Positions 1 to 10,022 of a DNA stretch of 64,000 bases are shown one piece after another. The DNA is from DAINRZ01 sp964634885. GTDB taxonomy: Bacteria > Bacteroidota > Ignavibacteria > Kapaibacteriales > UBA2268. Where the stretch lies: positions 31,561-95,560 of the forward strand of contig CAZWLN010000014.1 of the NCBI GenBank assembly GCA_964634885.1. Direction: 5' to 3'. The notes beneath the pieces are model-generated. The model did not search any database. It was not told the origin of the DNA and was given only the letters and a program-made list of their open reading frames with translations. Each line of letters opens with the position of its first letter. The first letter of the stretch is position 1. Made by a program: the position numbers and the translations under genes.

Positions 1-3000
1 AATAGACAACATAAGGTGATTCTGTTGTTTCATAGACACAATCAGGATCTCCGTAAACGCCGGTCATTCTTCTTGTTACGATGTCTTCTGTTTCGAAGGG
101 AAGGATGAATCTCGGTGTGCTGTCAACTACAAAGAGGTCAAATACATACTGTGCATAGAAGTTCTGGCCGCTGTTGATTGTATCCTGCTGGAGGTACCTT
201 GCGTTTGCAATGTCATATTTGCCTGCGTGGAGATATTTCGGGAAGATGTTGATGAACTGATCCAGAACGTCCTGGCTTACTTCTTCATCGCCTGTCAATT
301 TCTTCAGTGAGTCAATTGTTCTCCAATGAGGAGGATAGTTTTCAACGTAAACGGTGCATTTTTCACCACCGGGTACTACAAACGGGTTGATGGGCATACC
401 ACGGAGTTCAAGATAGCCAAGAGCGTCGTCTTCTCTTTCAGCTACTGTCCTGAATTCAGGATCTCTGCTGGGATAGATTACGTCTGATTGTAGCCATCTT
501 GCAAGGCCTGATGTAGGATCTACCGACCATCTGAATGTCAACTGTGTGTATTTGTCAGGATGGAGGAGAGCTCTGGGATCGTAGAACTTCGAGCTGTCCC
601 TGCCGGTTATCGTAAGGATGGAGTCGAGGCCCTGGCCTGCGAGTCTGTGCCTTGTTGTGAACTGGTCGCCGTTCCTTGTGGGATCTTCAATCCAGGGATA
701 AATTCTGTCTTCGGTGATGAATATCTTGTTAAGGAAATCAGTGATGTGGTTTTCTACAAGTTCGTCTTCCCACGGATATTCGCTGGGCAGCCACCTGTGT
801 ACGGTGTCTGTCTGAAGATCGATGATTTCATGTGTGAATTCGGGAGCGCGAGTTGAGCTGCTGATGTTAAAGAGCATACCGCCACGAAGTGCGATGTCGC
901 CGCCTTCTCTCCAGAGTACTGTTCTCGAGATGACAAGGATTTCGTCTCCAACTGCAACAGGGAGTGCTCTGTAGCGTTCGCCGCCGAAGAATGTCTGCAT
1001 ATTGTTGTCATTATCTTTTGGCATGTCTGTCCTGTTGGAGAATATCCTGTTCAGTTTGCCAAACTTGTTGTAGGGGCCATTCTGGCTGTATTCGTGGTTG
1101 TATTTCCTGCCGAGCAATGTAGCTGCTGCTTCATTGTAGGGGTTCTTGTCGAAGTCAACCAGCGGGTCGCCGAATGTCAGCAAGCCTTCTTCGCTTCTTC
1201 TTCTTGTAAGGTCTGATTCATTTCTGTCTGAAGAGTCGGGAATGAATTCAACTCTTGCTCTGAAGACTTCGCGACGGGGACCTTCTTCAGATACCTGGCG
1301 GAGGTTAACCCTGATGAAGTCGCTTGTTCTTCTGTTGATTACAAAGAATACCGATTCGTTAAGAAGTCTTGTGTCGTGGTTAGCAAGTTCTTTTTCGCCT
1401 TCGTAGTTTGACTGGCATTCGAGATACAGCGGATAGCCGATAGGATGATAGAAGCTGCCGTCTTTATTCGGTCTCCATTCGTCCTGAAGCATTTTTACGA
1501 TTTCATATTTATGTTCGTCGGGATTCATGTCAACGAGACTGTCAACGATGAAGGGGTCCCTGATCCATCTGCGGACATATTTTGTATAGCCAAGGTCATC
1601 TTCCCAGCCTGAGGGATATGTAGGATCGTTATAGCTTCTGAGCAGCGGAGGAATACCAACTGCAAAGTCTTCTATCGGGCTCATATTCCTGTTGGAGTAG
1701 TCGATTGTCTTGATGTCCGTACCTTTATCATAGATGTCGTACATGTTACCGGACATTACTTTTCTTTCGGGGAAGCTGTTTGTACCTGCAATGTTTTCAT
1801 TGTAGGGTGATGCCTGGTTGCTAAGAGGAACAGGTACATAGTCATATCTGTGATATGATTCGAACGGGCCTTGTTCTCTCGGGTCAGCATTGTCGTCGGC
1901 TATCGGGTACAAATATGTAAATCTCAGCTGTGTTTCTTTTGCAAGGTCATCTGAATTGTAAACATTGCCTTTGAAGTATGTGTCAACGAAGAATGTTTCG
2001 AAGACTGCGGGTTCGTAGAAGGTTGTGTCTTCGTAGTAGCCGTCGCCGTCTTTGTCTTCTACCTTCAATACTTTCTTGTTGTCGATCTTCATTGCAACGT
2101 TTGCGTCAGTTCTGCCCCAGTAGTTACCACGTAGTGTGTCTGTACCGCCAAGGCCAACACCGCTTGTTCCGTTAAGAACACCTTTGGTATTGGGAGCGTC
2201 GGGAAGCCTGACGATGAATCTGGCAACGTTGTTGTAAATTGAGTTGCCTGCTTCGGGAGCTGATGTGGCAGGAATCGGACCAACTGCTTCGCCGTAGATT
2301 ACTGCGCCTGCAAGGTCAGATGATGCGTAGTTTACAAAAGTCTCCTGGTCGGCTCTGAAACCGCTGTAAATATAGTTCTGGTCATTGCCGATTGCTGAAT
2401 AGGCTTCGTTACCGGTAATGAGTGAACGTGAGAATTTCAGCTGTAACTGATAGTTGTCGGAATAGACGGCTGCGCCGCTGAATGCTTTGTTGTTCTGCAT
2501 TCTTACGCGGTTGAAGTTAACGCTGTCAACTCTGTTGGTTCTGTCTGTGGATACTTCATCGAGGATATAGAGAGCGCCACCGAGGCCGATACCGTTTTCA
2601 GGAAGGTTGAGGCTTCCGATCAGAGGATGGTAACGTTTAACGTCTGCTGTCTGTGTATTGATCTCTACAGCGTCTGCCCATGTTGTGCCGCCGTCGGTTG
2701 ACTTTGTAATGAGGCCGAGTTGTGAACCGGCATATACAATTGATTCGGACTGAGCATATACTGAATAGAGGTTATTTGTTGTGTTTGCATATGTTTCTGT
2801 CCAGGAGGAACCCTGATTGACAGTTTTGAGTACGATGCCGTCGTCGCCGACAACAAATGCTGCGCTGTCGCCTACAACGTCGATGGCGTTGAAGTTTTCG
2901 GCGAGGTCTGAGTAGATTGTTGACCATGCATCTGTCCATGCGTCGATTGTTTTCAGGATGACGCCTGAGTTACCAACAACCATTGCAGTGTTATCATTAA

Positions 3001-6000
3001 TAAATGCAATGTCTTTAAGGTCATTAAGGGTGTTTGATGTATGCATTACCCAGTTGTTGCCGCCGTCAACAGTAGCAAGGATGACACCTTCATTTGTACC
3101 GGCGTCGATTTTACCAACAGCGATACCTCTGAGTTCGTCAACGAATTCTACGTCGAGGAGGTCTGAAGTTGTAGCTGACTGGTTTTTAACTACCCAGGTA
3201 GTGCCGGCGTCGGTTGTCTTGAGGATACGTCCGTCTGCGCCTACTGCCCAGCCAATATCGGCTGTAGCGAATGTAATTGATTTGAGGTCTTTGTTTGTGT
3301 TGCTGATCTTTTCAACCCAGGTGATGCCTTCGTCTGTTGTTTTCAGGATGATGCCTGCGTCGCCGACTGCATAGCCTGTTGTTTTTGATGTGAAGAATAC
3401 ATCATGGATTGAGATCTGAACGTTTGAGTAATTTGATTCGGATGCTTTTTTGCCGTCAACTAATTTGATGATGGCACCGTTGCTGCCGACTACCCAAAGA
3501 GCGTTGTCAACGGGAGCGAATGAGAACCATGAAGCGTTTGTTTCATGCTGTCCGTATTTGATCTGTGTAGTACCCGAGCCGTTTACAGCTGCAGCTACTT
3601 CATCGTCAACGATGATCTGGTTGTCGTAGAACCTTGTCATCATTCTTTCATCTGCGGGATAATCGTAGATTGTAGGATCGGTTACGGAGTTTGCAAATAC
3701 TTCGTTCTTTGAACTGTATGAACTTGCAACTACGCCGTTGGGTTCGAATGTTACATTATCAATATCAGTGATGAAGAATCTCTGTTTTGATGTCATCGGG
3801 TGAACGATTGCAATGGCGCCGCCGTTACCGTTATACACTTTATTTGATTTGAATTCGCTACCTTTAACGAGGTTAAGGTCGGCGTTTACTGAGTAAACAG
3901 CGCCACCACCGGCTACATAAACTCTTTCGGATGAGGGAAGATCCTGAAGCATTGCTTCGGCATTACCTACCTGGTTATTGATGAAGTCGGCGCGTACAAT
4001 GTGTACTGCACGGTTTTCGGGTTCGAGTGTACCGTCGGGAATGTGGAATTTTACAGCACCGCCGGAGAAACCAGCTTTGTTGTCTTCGAAGAGTACGGGA
4101 TATTTTCCGCCGTAGCCAATAATCTGGTCTGCCTGCATACCGCCTGCGCCGTAGATCGTAGTGTTTCTTTCGGAGCAGATTGCGCCGCCGGCTACCTGTG
4201 CTTCGTTATTGATGAATTTAATGTTGAAGCCGTAGTCGCGGGCAGTGATTGTGTTGTCGTAACCACCGATGATGGGTGACATATACTGCCTGTACCTTGT
4301 ACCGGCTACGTAGATAGCGCCACCGGCTGCTGAACGGTTACCAACAAATTCTGTAGGATTGATGTTGTCGGCAACTTCGTCTCTTGTCGGACCGCCGCGT
4401 ACCTGAAGGCGGGCGTCTGTGTTCTCGAGGTAGATTGCGCCACCGCGTGAGTACCTGTCTGAATATTTGATAAGGCCTATATCATGATTGATACCATCCT
4501 GTTTACCATTGATTATGGTATCTGCATTCTGCATATAGGGTACGTTTGTCTGGTTGTAATAGAACTGGCCGGCTACGATCATCGATGTATTCCTGCCGAT
4601 GTAGAGAGCGCCGCCGCGGGCACCGAACGATTTGTCGGATGCCTGGTAGTTATAGGCTCTGTTGTCTCTCATTACGAGAACGTCGGTTTTGGGGAATACG
4701 AGAGGATCGGACTGGAATGCAACATTAATTGAATTGTTAACACCAAAGCCGATTTCCATGTGTGTGTCGTCTGATTCATAGTTTACTTTTTTACCTGCAA
4801 TATAAACAGCGCCGCCGAATGCCATATCGCCATATTCGCGGCCCGGTTTTGCTATTTCAGTAAGGTCTTCTTCAACGGGAATCGAAGGAACGCCTTTGTA
4901 TTTGATACCAACATTAGCAAGTTGAACGATGTTCCTGAGGAAGGTGTTGTTTCTTACTCTGCCGAGTAAAACAGCAATACGGCCATCGTCGAATGCCTGT
5001 CTGTCATAGTCGTTATAGAACTCTGTACCGAGAACGCCGCCGTCAAGGTCATCCTGCTCGTCGAGAAGGTCTATCTGGGGATCATCCTGGTTAAGAGCGT
5101 TTGATTTTGTATTGATTTCGGAAATAGTTCCGTTTTTGTTTGTCAGGTTGGGGTTCTTGTCGGCTCTGTAGTATTTGGGGAAATACTTGCCGGGGTTTGC
5201 AAAGCCGTCGGGAGCCTGCAGAATTGCAAGAGCGCCGCCTTTGTGACGTGCAATGTTGTCGATGAACTGGCAGTTCAGAATCCATGTCCTTGAGGAGAGG
5301 GTGGTGATTGCACCGCCGGTACCGTTTGTAAGAAGCCTCATCGTAGTGTTTACTTCGGCTACTTCGTCTGCGGTCAGTTCAGGGAACGATTCTGCATTGT
5401 AGAGAGCGTGCTGAGCAACTGTTGTGTCTTTGCGCATACCTTCGAAGGAGCAGTTTCTGAAGAAAGCAGCTCTTGCGCCGGGTAATACGATAATATGGCC
5501 TAATTCACGGGATATGTTATTTGTAGGCTGACCTACAAACCTGATCTGTTCTGATTCAACGTCGATGTCGCCTTCTTCTGTACGTTTCCAGGGGTTAATC
5601 CTTAATTTTATATCTGCAGAAGGATCGGTGTACAAACGTGCAGCTGTGAACATGATAGCTTTTTCAAAGGGAATAAGTACGATTACGTCGCCGGGATCGC
5701 TAACATTGCCGTCCGGGTCATAGGGAGGTTCCATATGCTTGCCGTTACTGCCGGCAATGGGCTGGAAGTCAATAATTTTTCTCTTTGTGATGTTAAGAAG
5801 AACATTATTTACATAGTTCTCCTTTGAGCGGTATTGGAAGGGACCTGTCGGGAAAGTACCGGCCGGATTAACGAGATAGCGGCTGGTGTTAATTGTAAGG
5901 TCTCTTACTGTGTTAATAGTGACGGTAGTATCAGTAATTGTACTGGTATTAGCGCCATCACTTTTCTCCCAGAGAAAATACCTTAAGTCGGCATAGCCCT

Positions 6001-6349
6001 GGGTGGCACCGTACTGGTTGCCAAGGTCGTTTGGATTGTCGTTTCCTGGGTTAGCAGTATAAGCAGCTGCGGCGAAGCCGTCTGCTATTATCCTGCCGCC
6101 AGTGGAGTCGACGAGGAAACCGTTAGGATTGAAAAGAACTTTCGTACCCGGCTCAATAATTAATGTACCGCCGATTACGTACTTCTGATCAATAATATAA
6201 ACGGTATCCTTGAGGAATACGCGAACATCACCGGCTTTCAGAGTACCGGAAATCTTGCACGTCGGTACTACAGGGGCCGCATTCCCTTGGCTATATGCCA
6301 GGAAGCCCAGTAGCACTACTAGTAAACTCAAACGAAACAATCGATGCAT
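1..6349 (-). CDS. Giant secreted beta-helix/YCF48-repeat protein, 3' end outside window
   Basis: The N-terminal 2,116 residues of a very large exported protein are visible; the reading frame is open to the left edge, so the C-terminus (where a T9SS sorting domain would be expected) is not seen. The start at 6349 follows a strong ribosome site (ACGGAGGTAAC) and begins a signal peptide (MHRLFRLSLLVVLLGFLAYS, then QGNA). Roughly a dozen GGA(I/V/L) turns (about residues 346, 371, 510, 580, 636, 676, 721, 763, 815, 843, 1256) are spaced like the strands of polymorphic-outer-membrane-protein or right-handed beta-helix repeats. Between about residues 930 and 1230 lies a block of five or six YCF48/BNR-like repeats of the form GYAVGDAGIILKTTDEGITW, so a propeller appears to be inserted in the helix. 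The last 800 residues are not recognised. Likely a surface or extracellular protein; adhesin-like function is inference. Confidence 0.85.
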   Translation of the reverse strand, partial: MHRLFRLSLLVVLLGFLAYSQGNAAPVVPTCKISGTLKAGDVRVFLKDTVYIIDQKYVIGGTLIIEPGTKVLFNPNGFLVDSTGGRIIADGFAAAAYTANPGNDNPNDLGNQYGATQGYADLRYFLWEKSDGANTSTITDTTVTINTVRDLTINTSRYLVNPAGTFPTGPFQYRSKENYVNNVLLNITKRKIIDFQPIAGSNGKHMEPPYDPDGNVSDPGDVIVLIPFEKAIMFTAARLYTDPSADIKLRINPWKRTEEGDIDVESEQIRFVGQPTNNISRELGHIIVLPGARAAFFRNCSFEGMRKDTTVAQHALYNAESFPELTADEVAEVNTTMRLLTNGTGGAITTLSSRTWILNCQFIDNIARHKGGALAILQAPDGFANPGKYFPKYYRADKNPNLTNKNGTISEINTKSNALNQDDPQIDLLDEQDDLDGGVLGTEFYNDYDRQAFDDGRIAVLLGRVRNNTFLRNIVQLANVGIKYKGVPSIPVEEDLTEIAKPGREYGDMAFGGAVYIAGKKVNYESDDTHMEIGFGVNNSINVAFQSDPLVFPKTDVLVMRDNRAYNYQASDKSFGARGGALYIGRNTSMIVAGQFYYNQTNVPYMQNADTIINGKQDGINHDIGLIKYSDRYSRGGAIYLENTDARLQVRGGPTRDEVADNINPTEFVGNRSAAGGAIYVAGTRYRQYMSPIIGGYDNTITARDYGFNIKFINNEAQVAGGAICSERNTTIYGAGGMQADQIIGYGGKYPVLFEDNKAGFSGGAVKFHIPDGTLEPENRAVHIVRADFINNQVGNAEAMLQDLPSSERVYVAGGGAVYSVNADLNLVKGSEFKSNKVYNGNGGAIAIVHPMTSKQRFFITDIDNVTFEPNGVVASSYSSKNEVFANSVTDPTIYDYPADERMMTRFYDNQIIVDDEVAAAVNGSGTTQIKYGQHETNASWFSFAPVDNALWVVGSNGAIIKLVDGKKASESNYSNVQISIHDVFFTSKTTGYAVGDAGIILKTTDEGITWVEKISNTNKDLKSITFATADIGWAVGADGRILKTTDAGTTWVVKNQSATTSDLLDVEFVDELRGIAVGKIDAGTNEGVILATVDGGNNWVMHTSNTLNDLKDIAFINDNTAMVVGNSGVILKTIDAWTDAWSTIYSDLAENFNAIDVVGDSAAFVVGDDGIVLKTVNQGSSWTETYANTTNNLYSVYAQSESIVYAGSQLGLITKSTDGGTTWADAVEINTQTADVKRYHPLIGSLNLPENGIGLGGALYILDEVSTDRTNRVDSVNFNRVRMQNNKAFSGAAVYSDNYQLQLKFSRSLITGNEAYSAIGNDQNYIYSGFRADQETFVNYASSDLAGAVIYGEAVGPIPATSAPEAGNSIYNNVARFIVRLPDAPNTKGVLNGTSGVGLGGTDTLRGNYWGRTDANVAMKIDNKKVLKVEDKDGDGYYEDTTFYEPAVFETFFVDTYFKGNVYNSDDLAKETQLRFTYLYPIADDNADPREQGPFESYHRYDYVPVPLSNQASPYNENIAGTNSFPERKVMSGNMYDIYDKGTDIKTIDYSNRNMSPIEDFAVGIPPLLRSYNDPTYPSGWEDDLGYTKYVRRWIRDPFIVDSLVDMNPDEHKYEIVKMLQDEWRPNKDGSFYHPIGYPLYLECQSNYEGEKELANHDTRLLNESVFFVINRRTSDFIRVNLRQVSEEGPRREVFRARVEFIPDSSDRNESDLTRRRSEEGLLTFGDPLVDFDKNPYNEAAATLLGRKYNHEYSQNGPYNKFGKLNRIFSNRTDMPKDNDNNMQTFFGGERYRALPVAVGDEILVISRTVLWREGGDIALRGGMLFNISSSTRAPEFTHEIIDLQTDTVHRWLPSEYPWEDELVENHITDFLNKIFITEDRIYPWIEDPTRNGDQFTTRHRLAGQGLDSILTITGRDSSKFYDPRALLHPDKYTQLTFRWSVDPTSGLARWLQSDVIYPSRDPEFRTVAEREDDALGYLELRGMPINPFVVPGGEKCTVYVENYPPHWRTIDSLKKLTGDEEVSQDVLDQFINIFPKYLHAGKYDIANARYLQQDTINSGQNFYAQYVFDLFVVDSTPRFILPFETEDIVTRRMTGVYGDPDCVYETTESPYVVY

Positions 6350-6381
6350 GTTACCTCCGTAAAAAATATTATTATGTACAA

Positions 6382-6416
6382 CAAATTTATTATTACTAAT
6401 CATATATTATTTTCAA
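6382..6416 (-). promoter_or_regulatory. Possible Bacteroidota-type promoter of the giant secreted protein gene
   Basis: On the minus strand a TAAATTTG (plus 6382-6389) matches the Bacteroidota -7 consensus TAnnTTTG, with a TTGAAA about 24 bases upstream (plus 6411-6416). The predicted start of transcription would leave a leader of about 25-30 bases ending in the strong ribosome site. Spacing is longer than usual, so this is tentative. Confidence 0.3.
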
Positions 6417-6475
6417 TGATTTAACATCATATTTCAAAATTTTTCAAATTGTATGATGGGCAATTTTCGTGCCAT

Positions 6476-7216
6476 TTATTCTATTGCCTTTCCCATCCGT
6501 GTCAGTCCGGCTTTTGAGTATCCGACAAACTGCGATTTGTTCTCGGCAATAATCTCATTGTAAAGCTTGGCAGCTTTTTCGAAGTCTTTGATTTCTTCAA
6601 GGCAGAGGGCTGCGTAATACTGGTACCTGTTTTTAGTGTCAGGAGCAATCGATTTCGAGGCTGCTTCTTCATAGTATTTGACAGCTGACTGGTAGTCGTT
6701 TTTCTTTTCCATGCAAATTCCCATGCCGGCGTTTGCACCCATCAGCACGAGGTCAGACTCTGAACCAAGCGCTTTTTCGAAGTATTTTTCTGCCTCTGTA
6801 TATTTTTCTGTCGATTCGTAGCATTTACCTGCGTAGAAGGATGCTATATCTGCAGAAGGTGTACCCTCGTATTTCTTGATGATCTCGACGAGGCCGATTA
6901 TTTTCTCTCCACGGACCAGTTTTGTGGCGTCTCCGTTAAGGGCTTTTTCATAATCGCCTGAGTTGATATAGGGCAATATCCTTGACAAGGCAAGGGATGC
7001 AGCCTGGTTGTTTTCCTCGGCGTCATTGTCAATTTTCACCTTTATTAATATGGCAGCGCCGATGACAGCAATTACTGCAAGGGCTATCCACAGGGTTTTC
7101 TTTCCTTTGTTCTTTATAAACTCTTGTATTATAAGGATTTTATTGTCTTCTTCGTTTTTCCGGACAGGTGTTTTTACAACTTCTCCGTTTTCATCTTCGT
7201 ATTCTTTTTCTTTCAT
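6476..7216 (-). CDS. Single-pass membrane protein with TPR domain
   Basis: 246 residues. The first 40 residues are charged and cytoplasmic, followed by one transmembrane segment (about 41-59, TLWIALAVIAVIGAAILIK) and a periplasmic region with about four tetratricopeptide repeats, seen as ADIASFYAGKCYESTEKYTE, LMGANAGMGICMEKKNDYQS and related helices to the C-terminus. The architecture resembles the YfgM/CpoB-like TPR proteins that scaffold envelope complexes, but sequence alone does not identify a partner. It lies 126 bases upstream of the giant secreted protein gene on the same strand and downstream of the tRNA, so it may be expressed with neither or both. Confident as a gene, uncertain as to role. 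Confidence 0.85.
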   Translation of the reverse strand: MKEKEYEDENGEVVKTPVRKNEEDNKILIIQEFIKNKGKKTLWIALAVIAVIGAAILIKVKIDNDAEENNQAASLALSRILPYINSGDYEKALNGDATKLVRGEKIIGLVEIIKKYEGTPSADIASFYAGKCYESTEKYTEAEKYFEKALGSESDLVLMGANAGMGICMEKKNDYQSAVKYYEEAASKSIAPDTKNRYQYYAALCLEEIKDFEKAAKLYNEIIAENKSQFVGYSKAGLTRMGKAIE

Positions 7217-7251
7217 TATCCTTCCAATAAATAAAAGTTAAACATCTCATG

Positions 7252-7325
7252 CACGCCCGAAGGGACTTGAACCCCCAACCTTTGGAACCGGAATCCAACG
7301 CTCTATCCAATTGAGCTACGGGCGC
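7252..7325 (-). tRNA. tRNA-Arg (anticodon CCG)
   Basis: A full cloverleaf can be drawn on the minus strand: acceptor GCGCCCG pairing with CGGGCGT (terminal G-U), D-arm GCTC/GAGC, anticodon stem TTGGA/TCCAA with loop TTCCGGT giving anticodon CCG, and T-arm GGGGG TTCAAGT CCCTT. The 3' CCA is not encoded. Reads the CGG arginine codon. Confidence 0.95.
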
Positions 7326-7501
7326 ATCAACGTTCTTATTTTAACGTCCACAAATATAAAAATGCTTTTTTTAAAAACCAAAGATTGCTTACACTATTAT
7401 AATAAAGTTTGATTTTTAGTCAATTTGTTTTGAGAATATTTGTGTATTCTTGTGTGCAATCGTTAACAGTGTCAGATATATTACACACAATTTACAATTT
7501 A

Positions 7502-9637
7502 TTAATATTTATTAACATTTCTCGCTGCTTCAATCACATCATTCTTGTTCGGAAGGGTTACCCTTTCGTAGTCCTTTGCAAACCCGACAGGGGTGTCTTT
7601 CGAGCCGACACGCATTACAGGAGCGTCAAGATAATTGAACAGGTCTGTCGCAATGCTTGCGGCCAATTCACCTCCGAAACCGCCTGTAACCTTGTCTTCA
7701 TGGACAATTACCACCCTGTTCGTTTTCCTGACAGATGTGTAAACTGTGTCTTTGTCCCATGGTTTGATGGACCTCAGGTCTATTACTTCTAAGGACAGGC
7801 CCTCTTTACCGAGCTCTTCGGCGGCCTGTAGTGCCAGATGAACCCCTGTGCCGTAGCTTACGACGGTGATGTCGGTACCGCTTCTTCTTACTTTTGCCTT
7901 ACCGAAGGGGACAACATGGTCTTCGGAAGTCGTTGGCCCCATGGCATTCCTGTAGTTGTAGAGGTACTTGGGCTCAAGGAACAACGTAACGCCGCGTGAC
8001 CTGACTGCGTTGCGCAGCAGCCCTGAGGCGTCGTCTGCAAAGGCCGGAGAGACGATCCTGATTCCCGGCAGAGTAACGAAAGCTCCTTCGAGGTTCTGTG
8101 AGTGGTATAGCCCTCCCTGTATATAGCCGCCGCTGGCAAGCCTGATTACGACGTTCGGGGCAAACTGGCCTTTTGTTCTCCAGTATTCGTGAGAGCATTC
8201 GACGAGTTGCTCCATGGCAGGCCAGAAATAGTCGGCAAACTCGGCGCCTTCCACTACTACGTGGATATTGTCGTTGTAGCGGCAGAAACCGTTTGCAGTC
8301 CCGACAATGGCGTCTTCGGCAATCGGTGCATTGAACACACGTTTCTTCCCGAATTCCTGAGGCATTCCTTTTACTACATTGAATACTCCTCCTTTTCCGA
8401 TGTCCTGGCCCCAGAGATATGTATCCGGGTTGCGGCGGAATTCCTGCTTTAAGGTTTGGTTTATTGCCTCGATCATCGTCAGTGGGGGAGCGGCCGGATC
8501 GGGTTCTGTCTCTACAGCGCCGCCGGCAGCGTATGGTTCCGGAATTACATACATGCCAAAGCTGCCTCCAGAGGCGTCCGGAGCAGCCTCTGCCATGTCT
8601 GCTGCTTCAAAAAGTATCCTTTTGTTTTCTTCTTCGATTTTTTCAATTTCCTGCTGAGATAATATATTATTATTAAGGATGTGGTGCCTGAATTGCATAA
8701 GGGGGTCTCTTCGCTTTACTGATGCAAGTTCTTCGGGTGTCCTGTATAATTCATGGCGGTCCGAATTGGAATGGGACATAATTCTGTCGCAGTCGGCATG
8801 TATCATTGCAGGCCCTCTGCCACTCACGGCGTATTCGACAGATTTTTGCACCGCTCTGTATGAGTCGAAGGGATCCCTTCCGTCACAGTTGACAATCAGC
8901 AGGTCTTTCATTCCGCTGTAGTTCTCAGAGACGGTGTTGTTGGCTGTCTGGTCGGCAAGGGGTACGGATATGCCGTATTTATTGTTCTGCAGTACAAATA
9001 CTACAGGGAGTTTCTCGAGGGTAGCGACATTGACGGCTTCCCAGAAATAGCCTTCGGAAGCGGCTGATTCGCCGCTGGAGTAGAGCGCCACGGCGTCGCT
9101 GCCGTAGGTCTTGATTGCACGGGCAACACCTGCGGCGTGGGAGGAATGATTGCCAGTACATGATGAGACGTTTTGTATGCCGATTGAAGGCTTAGCGAAG
9201 TGGTTACTCATGTGCCTGCCGCCGCCTGCCACATCGGTTTCTTTGCTCAGGCCGTTGAGGATGATCTCTTCGGGAGTAATGCCGGCAGCAAGGCTGGTCA
9301 GCATGTCGCGGTAATAGGGGAAGAGGAAGTCTTTACCCGGGCGGAACGACAGGCCGAGGGCGAGTTGAATGCCGTCATGGCCCGCAAAAGAAGCGTGGTA
9401 GGACCAGCCTTTGGCCATCTTCAGGTACAGGGCTGCCTTTTCATCCAATTTACGGCCAAGGTGCATCAGTGTGTACCATTTGATGATGGTACCGCTTTCA
9501 AAACCATCGAAATCGAACTTACTACAGAGTTCGACTTCTGTTTCCCTGCCCTGGTACATCATGTTTACTGTCCCGACGCCGTCAGGGCTGCCGGGTTTCC
9601 TGTCTTTGCTATTTCCGACAGATTTTTTACCTGCCAT
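7502..9637 (-). CDS. 2-oxoacid dehydrogenase E1, fused alpha and beta subunits
   Basis: 711 residues. Thiamine-diphosphate-dependent E1 that decarboxylates a 2-oxoacid (pyruvate or branched-chain) and passes the acyl group to lipoyl-E2. The alpha half covers about residues 40-330, with the ThDP-binding segment from SSGESAASEG to LQNNKYGIS (about 185-220) and the loop HADCDRIMSHSNSDRHE typical of E1 alpha. The beta half (about 395-711) starts LTMIEAINQTLKQEF and contains VEGAEFADYFWPAMEQL and the C-terminal transketolase domain. Such fusions are common in Bacteroidota. The start at 9637 has AAGGGA six bases upstream. No E2 or E3 gene is in the window, so the specific substrate cannot be told; branched-chain 2-oxoacids are the usual assignment for this family. 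Confidence 0.92.
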   Translation of the reverse strand: MAGKKSVGNSKDRKPGSPDGVGTVNMMYQGRETEVELCSKFDFDGFESGTIIKWYTLMHLGRKLDEKAALYLKMAKGWSYHASFAGHDGIQLALGLSFRPGKDFLFPYYRDMLTSLAAGITPEEIILNGLSKETDVAGGGRHMSNHFAKPSIGIQNVSSCTGNHSSHAAGVARAIKTYGSDAVALYSSGESAASEGYFWEAVNVATLEKLPVVFVLQNNKYGISVPLADQTANNTVSENYSGMKDLLIVNCDGRDPFDSYRAVQKSVEYAVSGRGPAMIHADCDRIMSHSNSDRHELYRTPEELASVKRRDPLMQFRHHILNNNILSQQEIEKIEEENKRILFEAADMAEAAPDASGGSFGMYVIPEPYAAGGAVETEPDPAAPPLTMIEAINQTLKQEFRRNPDTYLWGQDIGKGGVFNVVKGMPQEFGKKRVFNAPIAEDAIVGTANGFCRYNDNIHVVVEGAEFADYFWPAMEQLVECSHEYWRTKGQFAPNVVIRLASGGYIQGGLYHSQNLEGAFVTLPGIRIVSPAFADDASGLLRNAVRSRGVTLFLEPKYLYNYRNAMGPTTSEDHVVPFGKAKVRRSGTDITVVSYGTGVHLALQAAEELGKEGLSLEVIDLRSIKPWDKDTVYTSVRKTNRVVIVHEDKVTGGFGGELAASIATDLFNYLDAPVMRVGSKDTPVGFAKDYERVTLPNKNDVIEAARNVNKY

Positions 9638-10022
9638 CTTGCTGTCCCTTAATTATTTCATTATCTGCATTTTTTTTCATGTAATAAACTATCATTATTA
9701 ATTACTATTGTATATCATTTCCAATATCCATTTTAATTATTTTGGTTTTCCGTTCAGTAATTGCCTAAGTATCAGAGAGATACAATAATTTACAAAATTA
9801 GGCATTTCACACATCATATATAGTTCCGCCTAACATTCATCATTCAGTCAGGCTATACCTGAAAGTGTGGTGGAAATTTCCTGACACTCTCCGGTGAAAT
9901 TGTCAGGTAATTTTACATAATCCGGAATATCCTGCTATGAATAGATCAATTTTTTCATTTTGTAAAATATTTGGTTTATATTTCGTAATAAAATAAAATA
10001 ATGAAAAGGAAAGTATTCGTTT
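9638..10022. other. Divergent intergenic region
   Basis: 385 AT-rich bases between the divergent E1 dehydrogenase and D-threonine aldolase-like genes; both promoters must lie here. I see no coding frame, no strong hairpin with a T-run and no recognisable riboswitch. The segment around 9855-9905 is slightly richer in GC (GTGGAAATTTCCTGACACT) but does not form a convincing stem. Confidence 0.5.
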
